Assembly: GCA_020698575.1 (NCBI GenBank)
Contig: CM036245.1
Coordinates: forward strand, 6,916,673-6,980,672
Reading direction: 5' to 3'
Length of the DNA: 64,000 bases
From: Bostrychus sinensis
Taxonomy: Eukaryota > Chordata > Actinopteri > Gobiiformes > Eleotridae
The notes beneath the pieces are model-generated. The model saw only the letters and a program-made list of their open reading frames with translations, searched no databases and was not told the origin of the DNA. A program made the translations under genes and the position numbers. Shown piece by piece: positions 1 to 11,324 of the stretch (position 1 is the first letter of the stretch; every line of letters begins with the position of its first letter).

Positions 1-239
1 AAAAAGTGTAATTTTACGTCTATCAGAATGTAAAAAGCTATATTTTCCTTGACCTTAAATGAATCTGGAGACAGGTTAGGGCAAAAAATACGACAAGTAC
101 TTTTAATGTCACAGGAAAAGTTTGACAATTTAAATAAAACTAGTAGTTATCCCTAGAAAGTACACAATATACTGTGTATTTATGACACAAGTTACAAGGC
201 CTGTGTCTTATTGCCTTAAGCTTAGCATTAACAAAAGGA
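1..239. other. AT-rich stretch, nothing recognised
   Basis: No open frame, repeat signature or RNA motif is visible before the AGT array begins. Confidence 0.5.
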
Positions 240-627
240 CCTTCATAAGTTGTAGGGGTTGTAGTAGTGGTAGTAGTAGCAGTAGGAGTAGTAATACTTG
301 TTGTACTTGTAGTAGGTGCTACTGAAGTGACTATATCTGATTCTAACTAGTATTAGTAGTAGTAGTTGTTGTTGATGATGTAGGCGCTACTTATGAGAAG
401 ATATCTGACTCAGAGTAGAAGTAGTAGTAAGTAGTAGTTGTTGTTGTAGTAGTAGGTGCTACTGAAGTGGACATATTTGATTCTGAGTAGTAGAAGTAGT
501 TGTTCTTGTAGTAGTAGTAGTAGTAGTAGTAATACTGGTTGTTGTTGTTGTTATAGGTGTTACTGACTCAGAGTAGCAGTAGTAGTGTTTGTAGTCGCAA
601 TACACCCTCTAGTACAAGCTTCTCGAT

Positions 628-691
<64 letters not shown>

Positions 692-692
692 G
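240..692 (+). repeat. AGT trinucleotide array with decayed higher-order units
   Basis: The stretch is built of AGT triplets broken by TTG runs. A spacer motif of the type GGTGCTACTGAAGTG followed by TATCTGATTCTGAG recurs near 313, 447 and, altered, near 382 and 555, so the array contains a higher-order unit of roughly 65-130 bp. The last 70 bp are pure AGT and are probably the youngest part. Any frame on this strand meets TAG repeatedly or encodes homopolymers, so it is not coding. Confidence 0.9.
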
Positions 693-817
693 GGCTATGT
701 TCTAACCTGTATGTATTATTCTGCTGCAGTACCGTCAGTCACCACTAGCTGAACTGATGGCAGGACAGAGTGGACAGATCCATAATATTAACCAAGCTGT
801 GACTGTACACCGTGTTT

Positions 818-902
818 CTTCTTCTTCTTCCTCTTCTTCTTCTTCTTCTGCCTCTCCTCCACTGTCCACTCTTTCTCTCTCTCTCTCTCTCTCTCCCTCT
901 CC
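818..902. repeat. TCT and TC microsatellite
   Basis: A pyrimidine tract: interrupted TCT triplets followed by a pure TC run. The purine strand gives Glu/Arg-rich open frames that are artefacts of the repeat. Confidence 0.9.
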
Positions 903-1049
903 TCCCGCCTCCGCCTGAGCTCCCTGGTGGGGGTGTTGTTTGTAAAGCATTATAATTTATAACGGAGCAGAGTGGATTTAATTTCAGCGAGCGGGGGCTA
1001 GCCAGCAGGGCGCCAGGCTGCAATCAGGGAATCAGCAGCAGCAGCAGCA

Positions 1050-1102
<53 letters not shown>

Positions 1103-1534
1103 GAATGAGGCAGAATGGAAAGTATTATTGGACAGTGTTTCTCGTCACCCAGCTCCCGAGACGCTTCCTCCACCACCACCACCTTCTCGGCTTCACCCAG
1201 AGCGAGCCACAGCTGCCTTACATTATCTGCGTCTTCCTCCCTCCAGCCGCGCACTTCCTCTGCTTCATATTGTCCTTTTTTTTTTTTTTTTTGGAACCAG
1301 GATATTTCGCTGCATGGTTGTTGTTTTTGTTGTTGTTGTTGTTGCTGCTGCTGCGCCCCGCCTTCGCTTAAAGAAGTCCCGTACGTGCTAAGTCATAAAA
1401 TGATTGCATGACAGGTTGTGTGATGAAAGTTTAACATGCAGCGTCATAATGTGTCATGTCGAGTGGCTTTTGTGGTTTGCAAAAAAATAAAAAATACAAA
1501 TCAGGATGCCAGATTTGCAAAGAGAGATTGATGT
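903..1534. other. Mixed sequence with GCA, AC, poly-T and TTG microsatellites
   Basis: Contains six GCA triplets at about 1033-1050, an AC run of about 23 units at 1055-1101, a T tract near 1275-1292 and TTG/TGC triplets near 1318-1350. The sequence between is somewhat richer in CpG than its surroundings. Overlapping open frames here follow the simple repeats and no codon signature favours one of them. A distal promoter or 5' UTR cannot be excluded, but nothing shows one. Confidence 0.6.
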
Positions 1535-1895
1535 GTCTTGCCTTGGTCACCTCTAGAGCAGTATTTCATGTTTTACAACCTTTAAAAACATTAACTGAAT
1601 AAAAGAAAACATATTTAATAAGTATTCTACTGGTGCCATAAAGAAAAAAAAGTGAAGAGACCAGCAGAGTGTTGCAGTCTTTTAGACATAATCAAAGAAA
1701 AAGAGCACTTCACTTCCTTAAACTTTTTATCTGATGCCATTTTACTGCAAACTAAAAAAAATGTCTGTGAGGAATCAGTGGAAACAGAGCTGTACGCCGT
1801 TTTTTGGATAAATGAATGAGAGCAGACTGGATGTAGAGGAGCGTGTTGATTGGTCAGTGCTTCCTAGAGTGGGCGGGGCTTTGTGGCGACCTTAA
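1535..1895 (+). mobile_element. Truncated copy of MITE family A
   Basis: Matches the other family A copies in this window (7970, 30824, 42208, 50807, 52540) through shared blocks: a CTTGGTCACCTCTAGA opening, a GTGAAGAGACCAGCAGAG block, GAGGAATCAGTGGAAACAGA, and GATTGGTCAGTGCTTCC followed by GTGGGCGGGGC. Both terminal inverted repeats seen in the intact copies are missing, so this copy is degraded at both ends. Confidence 0.75.
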
Positions 1896-2192
1896 GAGAG
1901 AGGCCTGGAGCCTGGAGCCAGTTCCTGCAAGGCATTTAAAAAGCAATGGAAGTCACTGAATTGATTTTGTGAGGGTTGAATTTGATTCCAAAAGACCTTA
2001 GAGTTTTACAGTGATTTTTGAGGTAAAGCCACTGATGTGTATATGTAGGTGATAATTTGCCATTTTTGTGGCCTGCACTAGAGTGATAGCAGGCAGAATG
2101 AGTTTGCTTCCTGCAGGACCAAATGACCCAAACATGGGATGTTTGATTTTCAACATTATTGCTGCTTTGTGAATTTTATTTTTACAAAACTT

Positions 2193-2335
2193 CAAATCAA
2201 ATCAAATCAAAGTTTATTTCTATAGCACTTTACAACAACACAAGGAAGACCAAAGTGCTTCACATAAAAAACATAATAAAATAAAATTACAAACATTTAA
2301 TCAAAACTATAAAATGCATAAAACAATAAGACACA
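2193..2335 (-). mobile_element. Short LINE/SINE 3' tail with 9-bp target duplication
   Basis: The insert begins with three CAAAT units, then GTTTATTTCTATAGCACTTT and an AAAGTGCTTCACA block, a signature of fish non-LTR retrotransposon 3' ends read in antisense. The 9-mer ACAAAACTT flanks it at 2184-2192 and 2336-2344. A simple-repeat 3' end plus a perfect target duplication points to a heavily 5'-truncated target-primed insertion on the minus strand. The exact LINE or SINE family is not certain. Confidence 0.8.
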
Positions 2336-2344
2336 ACAAAACTT

Positions 2345-3975
2345 GCAGGTGGATTATGAGCATTTGGGCTGCAGTTGTGTTTGTGGCATTAAAAATGTCA
2401 CAGATTTAATTGAAAATGGCATTATTGTATTGATTGGACGTGCTGATGCCTGCAGGAGCCCTGCTGATAGTGTAAAAGGTTATGTTGTGCAGTGTGTTGG
2501 GTGGTGCAGGTGGATGGAGAGTTCATGTTTTCACTTTGTCACAGTAGATATTTCCAGTGTGTTTGTAAAATGATATTTGTGACTTTGTGAAAATAAAATA
2601 ACGTACTAACAGTAAGTGTTGGATTAGACGCATGCGGCTCCAGGGCCGGGAGTAGAGAGCGGAGGGCCCCCGCCAGAGGAACACCGGGGCTGGGTGAGTG
2701 TGGAGACTTGCAGCCCAGAGCCTGGAGCCAGTAGTTTCTACAGTTTTCAGTTCAGTTTTCAGCTTGTAGTCCGGTCCTCTGAGTCTGAACAACTGAAGCT
2801 GCACAGTGCACGTAGCATGTGGACATAATTTATTAATTGTAACTTTTACCTTTAGAATCCTTCGCTACATCAAACAACAGTGAGTCAAGATATTTGCTGA
2901 TTTATCTTGTTCTGTGTACTAAAAACATCTGCCCCCGCCATGTTGGCTGTGCTGAAAGGGGGCAAAGGATCATGGTCTATGTAGTTCTCTCTGCTTTTTA
3001 CCAAGCCACTGCAACAAAACTATGTTGCTGTTGTTTTTTTCAGCCTAATTAACTATTTTATATCTGTGGATCCAGGTTAAGGTCTTCATTATTGTCCTCG
3101 TATCTGCCGTAAGTGGAGATGTGAATTGTTCATAATGTGAGTTAAACCAACTATAGGGTAAAAAAGAGAATAAATGCCACTGACTACACCACACAGCTTG
3201 CCTGATTTCTGTTGTGTGTTTTTTTTTTCTTCAGCATAGACTACGTTCAGGCAGATACTAGATCAGAGTTGGAACAAATGAGTAGAAATACCCCGGTAAA
3301 GAATCTTAAAAGGACTTATTACTTGTGTCTAAGTGCACTCTCTCTGCTCCTCATTGTCTCTCATTACCACTCATTACCTCTTTGTTTAGGGGCTGTCTCT
3401 GCGCACACATACGCTGTCGTACAGAGACACCGCTGGTTCACAGAGAGGTCAGATCCAGTCATTATGTCCCTGTCCAGTATCTGCCCCTGTCCCCTCCTCC
3501 CTCCCTCTCTGTCCCGGGTCTTCTGCCCTGGGGGGTAGTTTTTCCCTCTCCAGCCCAGCCCATTTGCCAGTTGCAATTTCCCCTTCATAAATCCACCTTC
3601 TCGGGCTAACGGTGCCAGACGGAGGAGTTTTTCTGCAGAAGGTCACGGATCGAGCAACAGGAGGAGCAAAAGAAACGATAATGTTTCGACGAGACGCAAT
3701 CTTTTGCTTTTAAAGTTAATTGATCAGTGATCTCTGAGTGAAGTCAGAGCTGATAAAAGTGGGAGGGACTTAGTGATAACTTTGTCAGTGTACTCTTTGT
3801 GCCAGTCCCAAGCCTGCACTGTGGTGACCTCAGAAAAGAAATCTGTATAAGTACTGTTAACTTCAAAATATTACTCAAGTAAAAATAATGAAGGTATTTT
3901 AAGTGATTTTTTTTTTTTTTTTTTACTGTTTTTGCAGTTGTATGGTAAAATGTACTACAAAACTACTACTACTAC
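2345..3975. other. No gene recognised; mixed single-copy sequence
   Basis: About 1.6 kb without a credible exon. A CpG-bearing patch lies at 2630-2720. A GC-rich, C-tract-bearing patch at 3370-3690 is free of recognisable repeats and could be a regulatory or conserved non-coding block. Near 3850-3960 the sequence resembles the AGTACT-type element family seen at 54039-55047. T tracts occur at 3217-3228 and 3909-3924. Confidence 0.4.
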
Positions 3976-4457
3976 TAGGCAAGGCAAGTTTATTTGTATA
4001 GCACAATTCACACACAGAGTAGTTCAAAGTGCTTTACAGAAAAATGACAAGACAAAAGTACATAGACAAGAATTACAATTAAAACAGTAAAATCAAATTT
4101 AAAAATTATAATTAGGAATCCATTTAAAATTAAATGACAAGAGAAGAGTGCAGATAAAACACTTTCAGTTGTCACACACAGAGCTAAAAAGAACAGTTTT
4201 AAGTCTGAACATTGTCAGAGTAGAGGTCTAACATCGCCAGGAAGACTGCTCCAGAGTTTAGCTGCTTCACTGAGTTTAGTCCTGACTCTGGGTCCAGCAG
4301 AGACCTGTCCCTGAGGTCCTCAGAGTCCCAGCAGAGACCTGTCCCTGAGGTCCTCAGAGTCCCAGCAGAGACCTGTCCCTGAGGTCCTCAGAGTCCCAGC
4401 AGAGACCTGTCCCTGAGGTCCTCAGAGTCCCACATGGTTCATATGGGTCCAACAGGT
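3976..4457 (-). mobile_element. LINE 3' fragment, L2/Rex1-like type, antisense
   Basis: Starts with two GGCAA units and AGTTTATTTGTATAGCACAA, the reverse complement of a simple-repeat LINE 3' end, and continues into a region homologous to the sense copy at 30910-31317 (shared ACTGAGTTTAGTCCTGACTC and AACAGTTTTAAGTCTGA blocks). The upstream part corresponds to the decayed end of the reverse transcriptase reading frame. It is interrupted by a local 34-bp tandem expansion. Confidence 0.75.
4295..4430. repeat. 34-bp tandem repeat, four exact-looking units
   Basis: Units at 4295-4328, 4329-4362, 4363-4396 and 4397-4430 each begin CAGCAGAGACCTGTCC and end CTCAGAGTCC. I see no difference between units. 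The array lies inside the LINE fragment; the homologous copy near 30940 has this segment only once. So the array arose in place after or during insertion. Confidence 0.92.
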
Positions 4458-6574
4458 CAGAGATGTACTAGTACTCAATATTGAGGGTGTTAACATGCAT
4501 TTCAGTGTCCCAGTCATGATCAGGTTTGGATCAGTAACCCTCATGAAAACGCCATTATAAACCCAGATACTGTGGCATGTATGCGTAGTATCCTGGAAAC
4601 TTCATGTTAGAAACTTTGAAACTCTGGACATCCCACAGTGAAAACCCCTAACCTAGTAATATTCAAAAAAGTGACACAGTGTAGTAGCTTTATGCTCATT
4701 GGCCGTGTCTCTGCTACTTTTGGCCTTAACTAGTGCTACACAAGTTCTTTGCCGTATTTTTTACACTCTTCATACCATTTTGCACTGCCACTGTGATTTT
4801 TTTTCTTTGTTGCCAGAAATGGATTAAATAAGCCAACTTTCCCTCAGTGCATAGCTCATGTTATAGGCACCCACACTTATCAATAAATACTCTTATTTGT
4901 CATGTATACAGGGACATGAGTAAGCGTGCATGTAAAGGTCATCTCTCGAATACTGTCCCAACCATCATACTAAACAAACTTATTGCAGAAGTATCACACT
5001 CCGCCTTTTAAAATAAGAAAAAAATGGGAAAAATAAATAAGTTTAGTCCAAAAATGCCTTAAACCTCTCTTTAATAAAATGTGCTTACAAAGAAACATTC
5101 CTTACCCATTCTACTTCTACTGCAAAGACTTATTTAGAGGTGAAAACTACTGATAGGGGAGATGCATGCTGTTCCACTACATACTACAACATCTTCCAAA
5201 AGGCTTCTATTTTTAGCTTCACTTTGCTCAAAACGTATCCAGACTTTTGGAGCAGACCCCGGCCAAATCCTTTTGTTCTGACTTGCACCTGTGTGTCATT
5301 TTTTTGCCATCGCAGCTGACAAAACGACTTCTACTTCTGCATTGTAGCGTTTAAACCAGACCTAACATGTCCATCCAAAACTAGCGCCATAGCCATTGAA
5401 GTAAGTGTGTTTTCTCTTCCCATAATTCCCCCCTAACTCCGTCTTGGATAAATAAATCGCCGGTCATTTTGGTGTGACTTTGACTGGTGTCTGGTGCGCA
5501 CATGTATCATTAGCGTCCACCATCTTTGTCCGTTTAGCGTAATTAATCCCAAGCGTTACCACTTTTCTCGCGCTCGCCTTCATCTAACCCCGATTAGCGG
5601 CTACAAGAAACGCTTTTTTTTAGCTCAGGAAAACAACATACGTGCACTTGAACGTATGGGGCGGCATCAGAGAAGCCACAATTAGCTCATTTATACTTCG
5701 TTGGACCACATGAATGGGACAGGAAGTGGGCCATTTCTCTCAAGAGTTCAAACCGAGGGCTCATCGCGTGGAAGCTACAACAGGCCTTTATTTGCGGCGA
5801 AAAGACGCGCTCCGCCCTCTACATACGGCAGATACAACATGGAAGTAGGAAGGACTGGTTTATGAGGTCTGTAATTATTTACATGCATGTGCAGAAGAGG
5901 AAAACATGATCTCCACTTGATGTCTGGGAGTAAAAGTGACAGAAAGTTACAAATGTCACAAAAGAGGAGGAGGATAAAGCCAATAGAAGTTCTAGTTCTT
6001 GACCTTTTCTAAGTCTAAGCAATGTCCAGACTTCCCTCTACCTCCCCAGACACTTCCTCTAGCCCTTTTACTCCAATTTCCTCCCATGTAACAGAACTCC
6101 TAATCTCTATGAAGATTGTCTTTAAAAGAAACTTATTTTGTCTCTTTTGTTTTTGAAACTTAAGCTTTGCCTTTGCCAACTGCATTGCTGTAGATGCTGC
6201 ATAAATCTGTCCCTGAGATACTTAACCTCCTTAAGTCATTTCTCAGTAATTAGATTTCACTTTGCCATTTTAATACGGTTCTTTAATAGTGGCACATTAT
6301 TGAACCTGGTTATATACTTAGTTTCAAGGCATTTGCCCTATCTCACAATGGTAAACCTTTAGTCTTAGACTCAGACTTCATTGATCCACAAGGGAAATTA
6401 CTTTGCCACAGTAGCTCAGTTGCACTTAAGAACACTAGTAAAAAGGAAATAAGTATAGAGTAGTTTAAGTAATAACTTAATATGAATAAAATATAACAGA
6501 ATAGAATAAGATTAGCATATTTACATATCTACAAAAATAGAAGTACATTTATAATAAGTTAATGTCCAGTCAAA
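4458..6574. other. No gene recognised; one small LINE-like piece
   Basis: About 2.1 kb of mostly single-copy sequence. Near 6380-6440 is TTCATTGATCCACAAGGGAA, resembling a common fish LINE 3' signature, followed by A-rich sequence. CpG-containing sequence at 5440-5830 has short open frames only and no splice-framed exon I would defend. Confidence 0.4.
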
Positions 6575-7400
6575 TCCAGTTTATTTATAAAGCACTTTTA
6601 GAAACAAAGTTATGTACACAACAAAGAAATAATAACAACAACATAACAAATATAAAACAATTATGGCTGCACGATATGGAGAAAACATGCGATATTTGAT
6701 AACTATGTTGAAAATTGCGATAATGATATTATTGCGATATTTGAAAATAGAGCCTACTTTTCAAACATAGTAAGTTAAATTCACTACATTTCACAAAAAT
6801 GTAAGTTCCTGTATTTACAAATCAAAACAGCGACAAAATCAAAACTTAACACAGACTAAACCAGGAATAAAACAAGGCTAAGCTGTGACTAAATTAATTA
6901 AATTACCACTAAAACTGGACTTTTTACACATTTTTATTTAGTCACAACACATGTTCTTTTAAGGCTCTGGAGGAAAATGATTCTTCAGTGTAAATCTCTG
7001 TCAGAGCGTTATTGCGATATATTTATATTATCGCGATACAGATATTGCGTTTGATGATATTGCGATAATAATAATTTTGCGATATATTGTACAGCCCCAA
7101 AAACAATAATAGACACAAGCAGTAAAACAATAAGGACTGTGATAAAACAGTTAAAGTCAAAACCGCAAATGCTGTTAAAGAAATGTGTTTTAAGAAGGGA
7201 TTTAAAAACAAGCTGTGACTCGGCCAGGCTGATGGGTATCGGCAGCTCATCTGGGGGCCGCAACCGAAAAGGCACGGTCACCTCTGTGTTTCCTCCTTGA
7301 CTTAGGAACAAGCAGAGCCAGCAGAGTATGGCTCCAGCAGGTCAGACAGATAACGCGGGGCAAGGCCATTAAGGCTTTTAAAAACAATTTTTTTTATAAT
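6575..7400 (-). mobile_element. LINE 3' region, antisense, split by a hAT-like insertion
   Basis: Begins with TCAAATCCAGTTTATTTATA and AAGCACTTTTAGAAACAAAG, a LINE 3' terminus in antisense, and resumes after the hAT-like element at 7100 with A-rich sequence, then TTTAAGAAGGGATTTAAAAA, a GGCCGCAACCGAAAAGGCAC block and a GGGGCAAGGCCATTAAGGC block, all of which I recognise as typical of fish non-LTR 3' untranslated sequence. The right boundary is uncertain and homology may run on to about 7750. Confidence 0.65.
6662..7099 (+). mobile_element. hAT-like non-autonomous element, family 1, with 8-bp target duplication
   Basis: Ends are TATGGCTGCACGATAT and the complement of TGGGGCTGTACAATAT. The octamer AAAACAAT flanks it at 6654-6661 and 7100-7107. 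The interior is rich in GCGATAT and ATTGCGATA motifs. At 438 bp there is no transposase. It matches the copy at 32467-32893 in inverse orientation and a decayed copy at 38812. An 8-bp duplication and short imperfect inverted ends are hAT superfamily traits; the superfamily call is inference. Confidence 0.88.
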
Positions 7401-7969
7401 TTTAGAGTCAAAATGAAGGGAAGTTAGAATAAGAGAAATGTGATTGTGCTTTTGTGAACCAGTTTAAAATGCGTGAGAAGACAAGCATTGCTGTAATCTC
7501 AATGTTTGGTTATAAAAGCCTGACTCAGCATTTCAAAATGATAGAGAGAAAGTACAGGTTTAATCGATCTGAGCTTTATTTCAGCACTGACCTGTTTATC
7601 AAGTTTAAAATCATGATCCGTTTTCAGCCCTTGGTTTGTGATTGTGGGTCTGACAAACTGAGAACAAAGAAGCTAGATTTACTGAGAAGCCACTGCCAGA
7701 ACTGCTTGGACCAAACCAAAGAACTAATTCAGTCTTTTGGTCATTAAAATGCAAAAAAATAAAACAAATTAGAGACATTCAAGCTTTAATTTCATCAGTG
7801 GACTCCAAAAGGTGATTGGCAAAATCTGGCTCTTACTTACTCTGACAAAATCAAAACCTCCCTGGCAGAAATAATAATTGTATGTATCATATATTTTTCT
7901 GTTTTCAACACATTTTGGGATGCCAGCCGTGTTTAATCTGTAAACCCATCGCTATAACAATAAAATTAA
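7401..7969. other. No gene recognised
   Basis: A 97-codon open frame spans 7454-7747 but it directly continues LINE-like 3' sequence, has no recognisable domain and no supporting splice or start context. I regard it as chance. Confidence 0.45.
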
Positions 7970-8474
7970 ATGGACTATATTCTGCTTTTAAACCAATCTT
8001 GGTCGCCTCTAGAACAGCAGCACGCATTACAAGCTTTAAAAACATTATGTGACTAAAAGAGAACATTTTTTATGAAGTACTCTGCTGGTGCCATAAAGAA
8101 ACAGGTGAAGAGACCAGCAGAGGGCAGCAGAGGGCATAGCTGTGATGGTCTTTTGAACATAATCAAAGAAAAAGAGCACATCACTTCCTGAAACTTCTTG
8201 TATGATGCCATTTTACTACAAAATGAAAACAGTCTGTGAGGAATCAGTTTTTGATAAATGAATGAGAGCAGAGTGGATGTAGAGGAGCTTGCTGATTGGA
8301 CAGTGCTTCCTGGAGTGGGCGGGGCTCCGTGGGAGAGGCGGAGGTTTGTGCAGCAGAGCATTTTTTTTAGAATACAGGATGTGAGTAAAGCAAAACACAA
8401 CTCCAGGTCTGTTTTTGATGAGAGAACAAAATTATAACATGGTAGAAAGCTCAGAATAATCGATTATAGCCCCT
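7970..8474 (+). mobile_element. MITE family A copy, TTAA-flanked
   Basis: Flanked by TTAA at 7966-7969 and 8475-8478. The left end reads ATGGACTATATTCTGC and the right end complements AGGGGCTATAATCG, so the inverted ends are imperfect. The interior carries the family blocks ending in GTGGGCGGGGC and CCAGGTCTGTTTTTGATGAG. No transposase is encoded. TTAA duplication suggests mobilisation by a piggyBac- or Kolobok-type enzyme. Confidence 0.85.
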
Positions 8475-9920
8475 TTAAAAAAACATCAGCATCATGAAAC
8501 ATATAGTTCAAACATATTACTGTCCCTTTTATCCCTGCCGGTTTGTTTACCCCACACTTAAGCTGTGTGTCTTAAATAACACTCATCTCTATATCACAAA
8601 TGCATACAGTTATGGTATGGCCCATAACGCCGCGGATTACCTGGAGTGAGATCACTGACCCTTTAATACGCAGAATGGAGCGTCTCGCATCAACACCTCG
8701 CAAATGTAATTCTCTGTATGCAAAGTGTCGCCATAAAGGAAGTCCCCAGTTCATCAGCAGAGACACGTGTGGTTTAAACCTGGATAATCTCTGCAGATTT
8801 GTGGTCTGATTTATGAAGCTCTGGGACGGACAATGGCTATTATTTACATTAAAGCTAAATCTAATGTAAATCTGCCGCCCACACAGTCATTGTTCCTGGA
8901 AATGGAGCTTTTTTTCTGACAAATTTACTGTGGATAATAGTTTAGTACATGCCAGGATGAAAGGTGGCAGCCATAATGTGACAGTGGCTCATCAACACTA
9001 TTTTCTCTCTAACACATTTCATATCAATGCACATTTTCCAATTTTGCCTCAGTGTTCCGCAGAACAAACACAAACCACCCCCAACTTCCACAGATTGAAC
9101 AACTAGTAAATTTCATTTATTGAACAAGAAATTCAGCCTCATTAGAATAAACCAAGACAAATTATTCTAGATGTCAAAAACAATAAATGTAAGCTTCAAG
9201 GATTCAAAAAGCTAAATTTTCTTTAAAATGCTTCAGAAATGTACAATAAAAAGCACAAGGACTAAAAACAGCCATTCAGCACTGAGCTATATTTCCTCAA
9301 ATCTAGCTTTTACAAAACAGCATTTCTCAATAAATGCTGAATAAATAGAACAAATGACCAAAAACATCATAGAAATAGTTTACATTCCTATTTTTTCCTA
9401 GTTTTGTTTGCATAAATTTATTAATCAACCTCTGCCCTGATCATAAATACCAAATGTTTAATAATATTCAGAATGTTAACCCTTTTAACGCCAGTGTATG
9501 TGATAGCTTTTATAGTTTTTTAGTAACACATAGAATACACAAAATGAAGTATTTTCAATATTCTCTTTTACAGCCTTGGGTCTGTCAAAAATTTCCTACA
9601 ACATTAATTTAGATGGATTTGGAATTTTTTTTCCTAACAAAACATAGTATACGTCATGATAGTAAACGTTTTTTTTTTTTTTTACACTTTTTTACATAAA
9701 TCTTTTAATCACCTCATGCCCTGACTGTTACGCACAAAAAGGACGAAAAAAATATGAGTGCATACTATTTTGATGATGATTTGTGACAGAGACACTTTTG
9801 TCACCTAACAGTAAAAATTTGACTTTTTATAATATGGGTTTAAAAGTTAATGTCAAATACATTCAGTGTTTTTGGTGATGTCAAATTCCTGATATGGTTT
9901 ACATTACCTGTAAAAATACT
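8475..9920. other. Single-copy sequence with a candidate conserved non-coding block at 8560-8960
   Basis: The segment 8560-8960 has no repeat signature and low simple-sequence content, and it is dense in developmental transcription-factor-like words: ATGCAAAG (POU-like), GACAATGG and CATTGTTCC (SOX-like), and CCATAAAG (homeobox-like). It contains open frames on both strands, none with domain features. The rest, 8960-9920, is AT-rich with T tracts and nothing else recognised. Conservation cannot be judged from one genome. Confidence 0.3.
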
Positions 9921-9924
9921 TCAA

Positions 9925-10595
9925 TAATATATTGCGATTAGTTTCAATAATCTATGCCTGCAATATCTGAAAGAATGTACCAGAGGACAATATATCGGGC
10001 CGATTTTTGCCTTTTTTAGTCTGTCAGCAGTCGGCCGATACTTGCACTTTATTGACGATTTTTGGTCAGGCAAAAACCATCTTGTAGCAGTTTGAGCTCT
10101 TACTCTGCAGTTCATAGGAAACATCCAAAATCTCTTTACCTCAGTCTGAAAAACTCAAAACGGCAATAAAAAGATTTTGCTCGTTTCTCACAGAACAAAA
10201 AATTAAAAAGCCTTTTGTAGCTCTCCCTAAAGCTCTACCTGCACAGAGTTTGACTGAAATTGCCTTATTGGTTTTCTCAAAAAAACATCTTTAACTATTC
10301 TCACTGTCACATTCTAACACATTTATTTGCGTTTAATATTTCTAAAACAATTAGATATTCATTCATTCATCTTCTTCCGCTTATTCCCGTTAGGTTTCGC
10401 AGGTGACTGGAGCCTATCCCAGTAACTTTGGGCCTTAGGATAAAGTGATTTCTTTCATAAAATTAAGAAAATCAGCCCTGCATATCAACCCCCCAAAAAA
10501 TCGGCAGTGTTTATCGGCCTCCAGCTGCTCTGAATTTTAAAAATCGGCATGAGCATCGGCCATAGAAAATCCCATATCTGTCAATCTATGGAATT
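9925..10595. mobile_element. Degenerate TIR element rich in CGGCCGAT words
   Basis: ATATCGGGCCGATTTTTGCC near 9992 and AATCGGCATGAGCATCGGCC near 10541 are inverted-repeat-like ends of a family I recall as common in fish. Spacer motifs CAGTCGGCCGATAC and GTGTTTATCGGCC are internal. No target duplication was found, so boundaries are approximate. Confidence 0.5.
10353..10438 (+). mobile_element. LINE-tail-like fragment inside the degenerate element
   Basis: ATTCATTCATCTTCTTCCGC followed by TTATTCCCGTTAGG and GGAGCCTATCCCAG is a signature of an abundant fish retroelement end. The ATTC units at one end fit a simple-repeat tail. It appears nested in the surrounding TIR element. Confidence 0.55.
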
Positions 10596-11324
10596 GACAG
10601 CCATTTTTCAGGCCTTAACTGTGGCTGAAGTTACTGCACTGTTTCTTTAGCCCACCCTCCTCCTCCTCCTCCTCCTCCTCCTCCTCTGTCCCGTCGATGG
10701 CCCTCCTCTGCAAACAGGAACATCCCCCACACGGCTCATTAAGACTTTTGATTAAATTTGGCCCAAGCATAAAGGCCGTGACCGAGAGAGAAGAGAGAAG
10801 AAGAAGGAGAAGGAGGAGAGGGGGAGAGAAAAATACTGAACAGAAATGAGTGACTGTACAGACTCGTAACCTTTGTAATATGGACTCGAACCGCTGCCAA
10901 GGAGGTTAGGGCCTAAAAGGGCTCGCTAACACTTCATAACTCAGGACTAAATGAAACAACTACAGCCATTAGAGCCACACACACACACACACACACACAC
11001 CAGCAGCTACACAGCGGTGTCTTCAGAAGTTGGCAAGGCAACCCAGGTCAGGAGGTTTATTTTCGCTGGCAGAGAAGTGCTTTTGGCTGCTACAATCTGC
11101 CCGACAACACTCAGGACAAACAAATATGACTGGCTCGGCACGAATTAATGTGTTACTAAAGAGAAAAGAGCGAGGGATAGCGGCCAGGGCATGTTTCGGA
11201 GCGGCCATGACATGAGTAAAGTAAGTTAATATAACACACATAGGTAATTAGGTTGTTGTTAAAGAGTATGCACAGTTTTCATAATAATATTTATTTCTAG
11301 ACACTCAAAGTCCATTTACAATTA
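10596..11324. other. Single-copy sequence with CTC and AC microsatellites
   Basis: A run of CTC triplets occupies about 10652-10686 and an AC run about 10977-11000; a purine-rich GAGA tract lies at 10783-10830. Between the first two, 10715-10780 contains CGGCTCATTAAGACTTTTGA and adjacent homeobox-like words and could be regulatory. No exon is evident. Confidence 0.45.
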
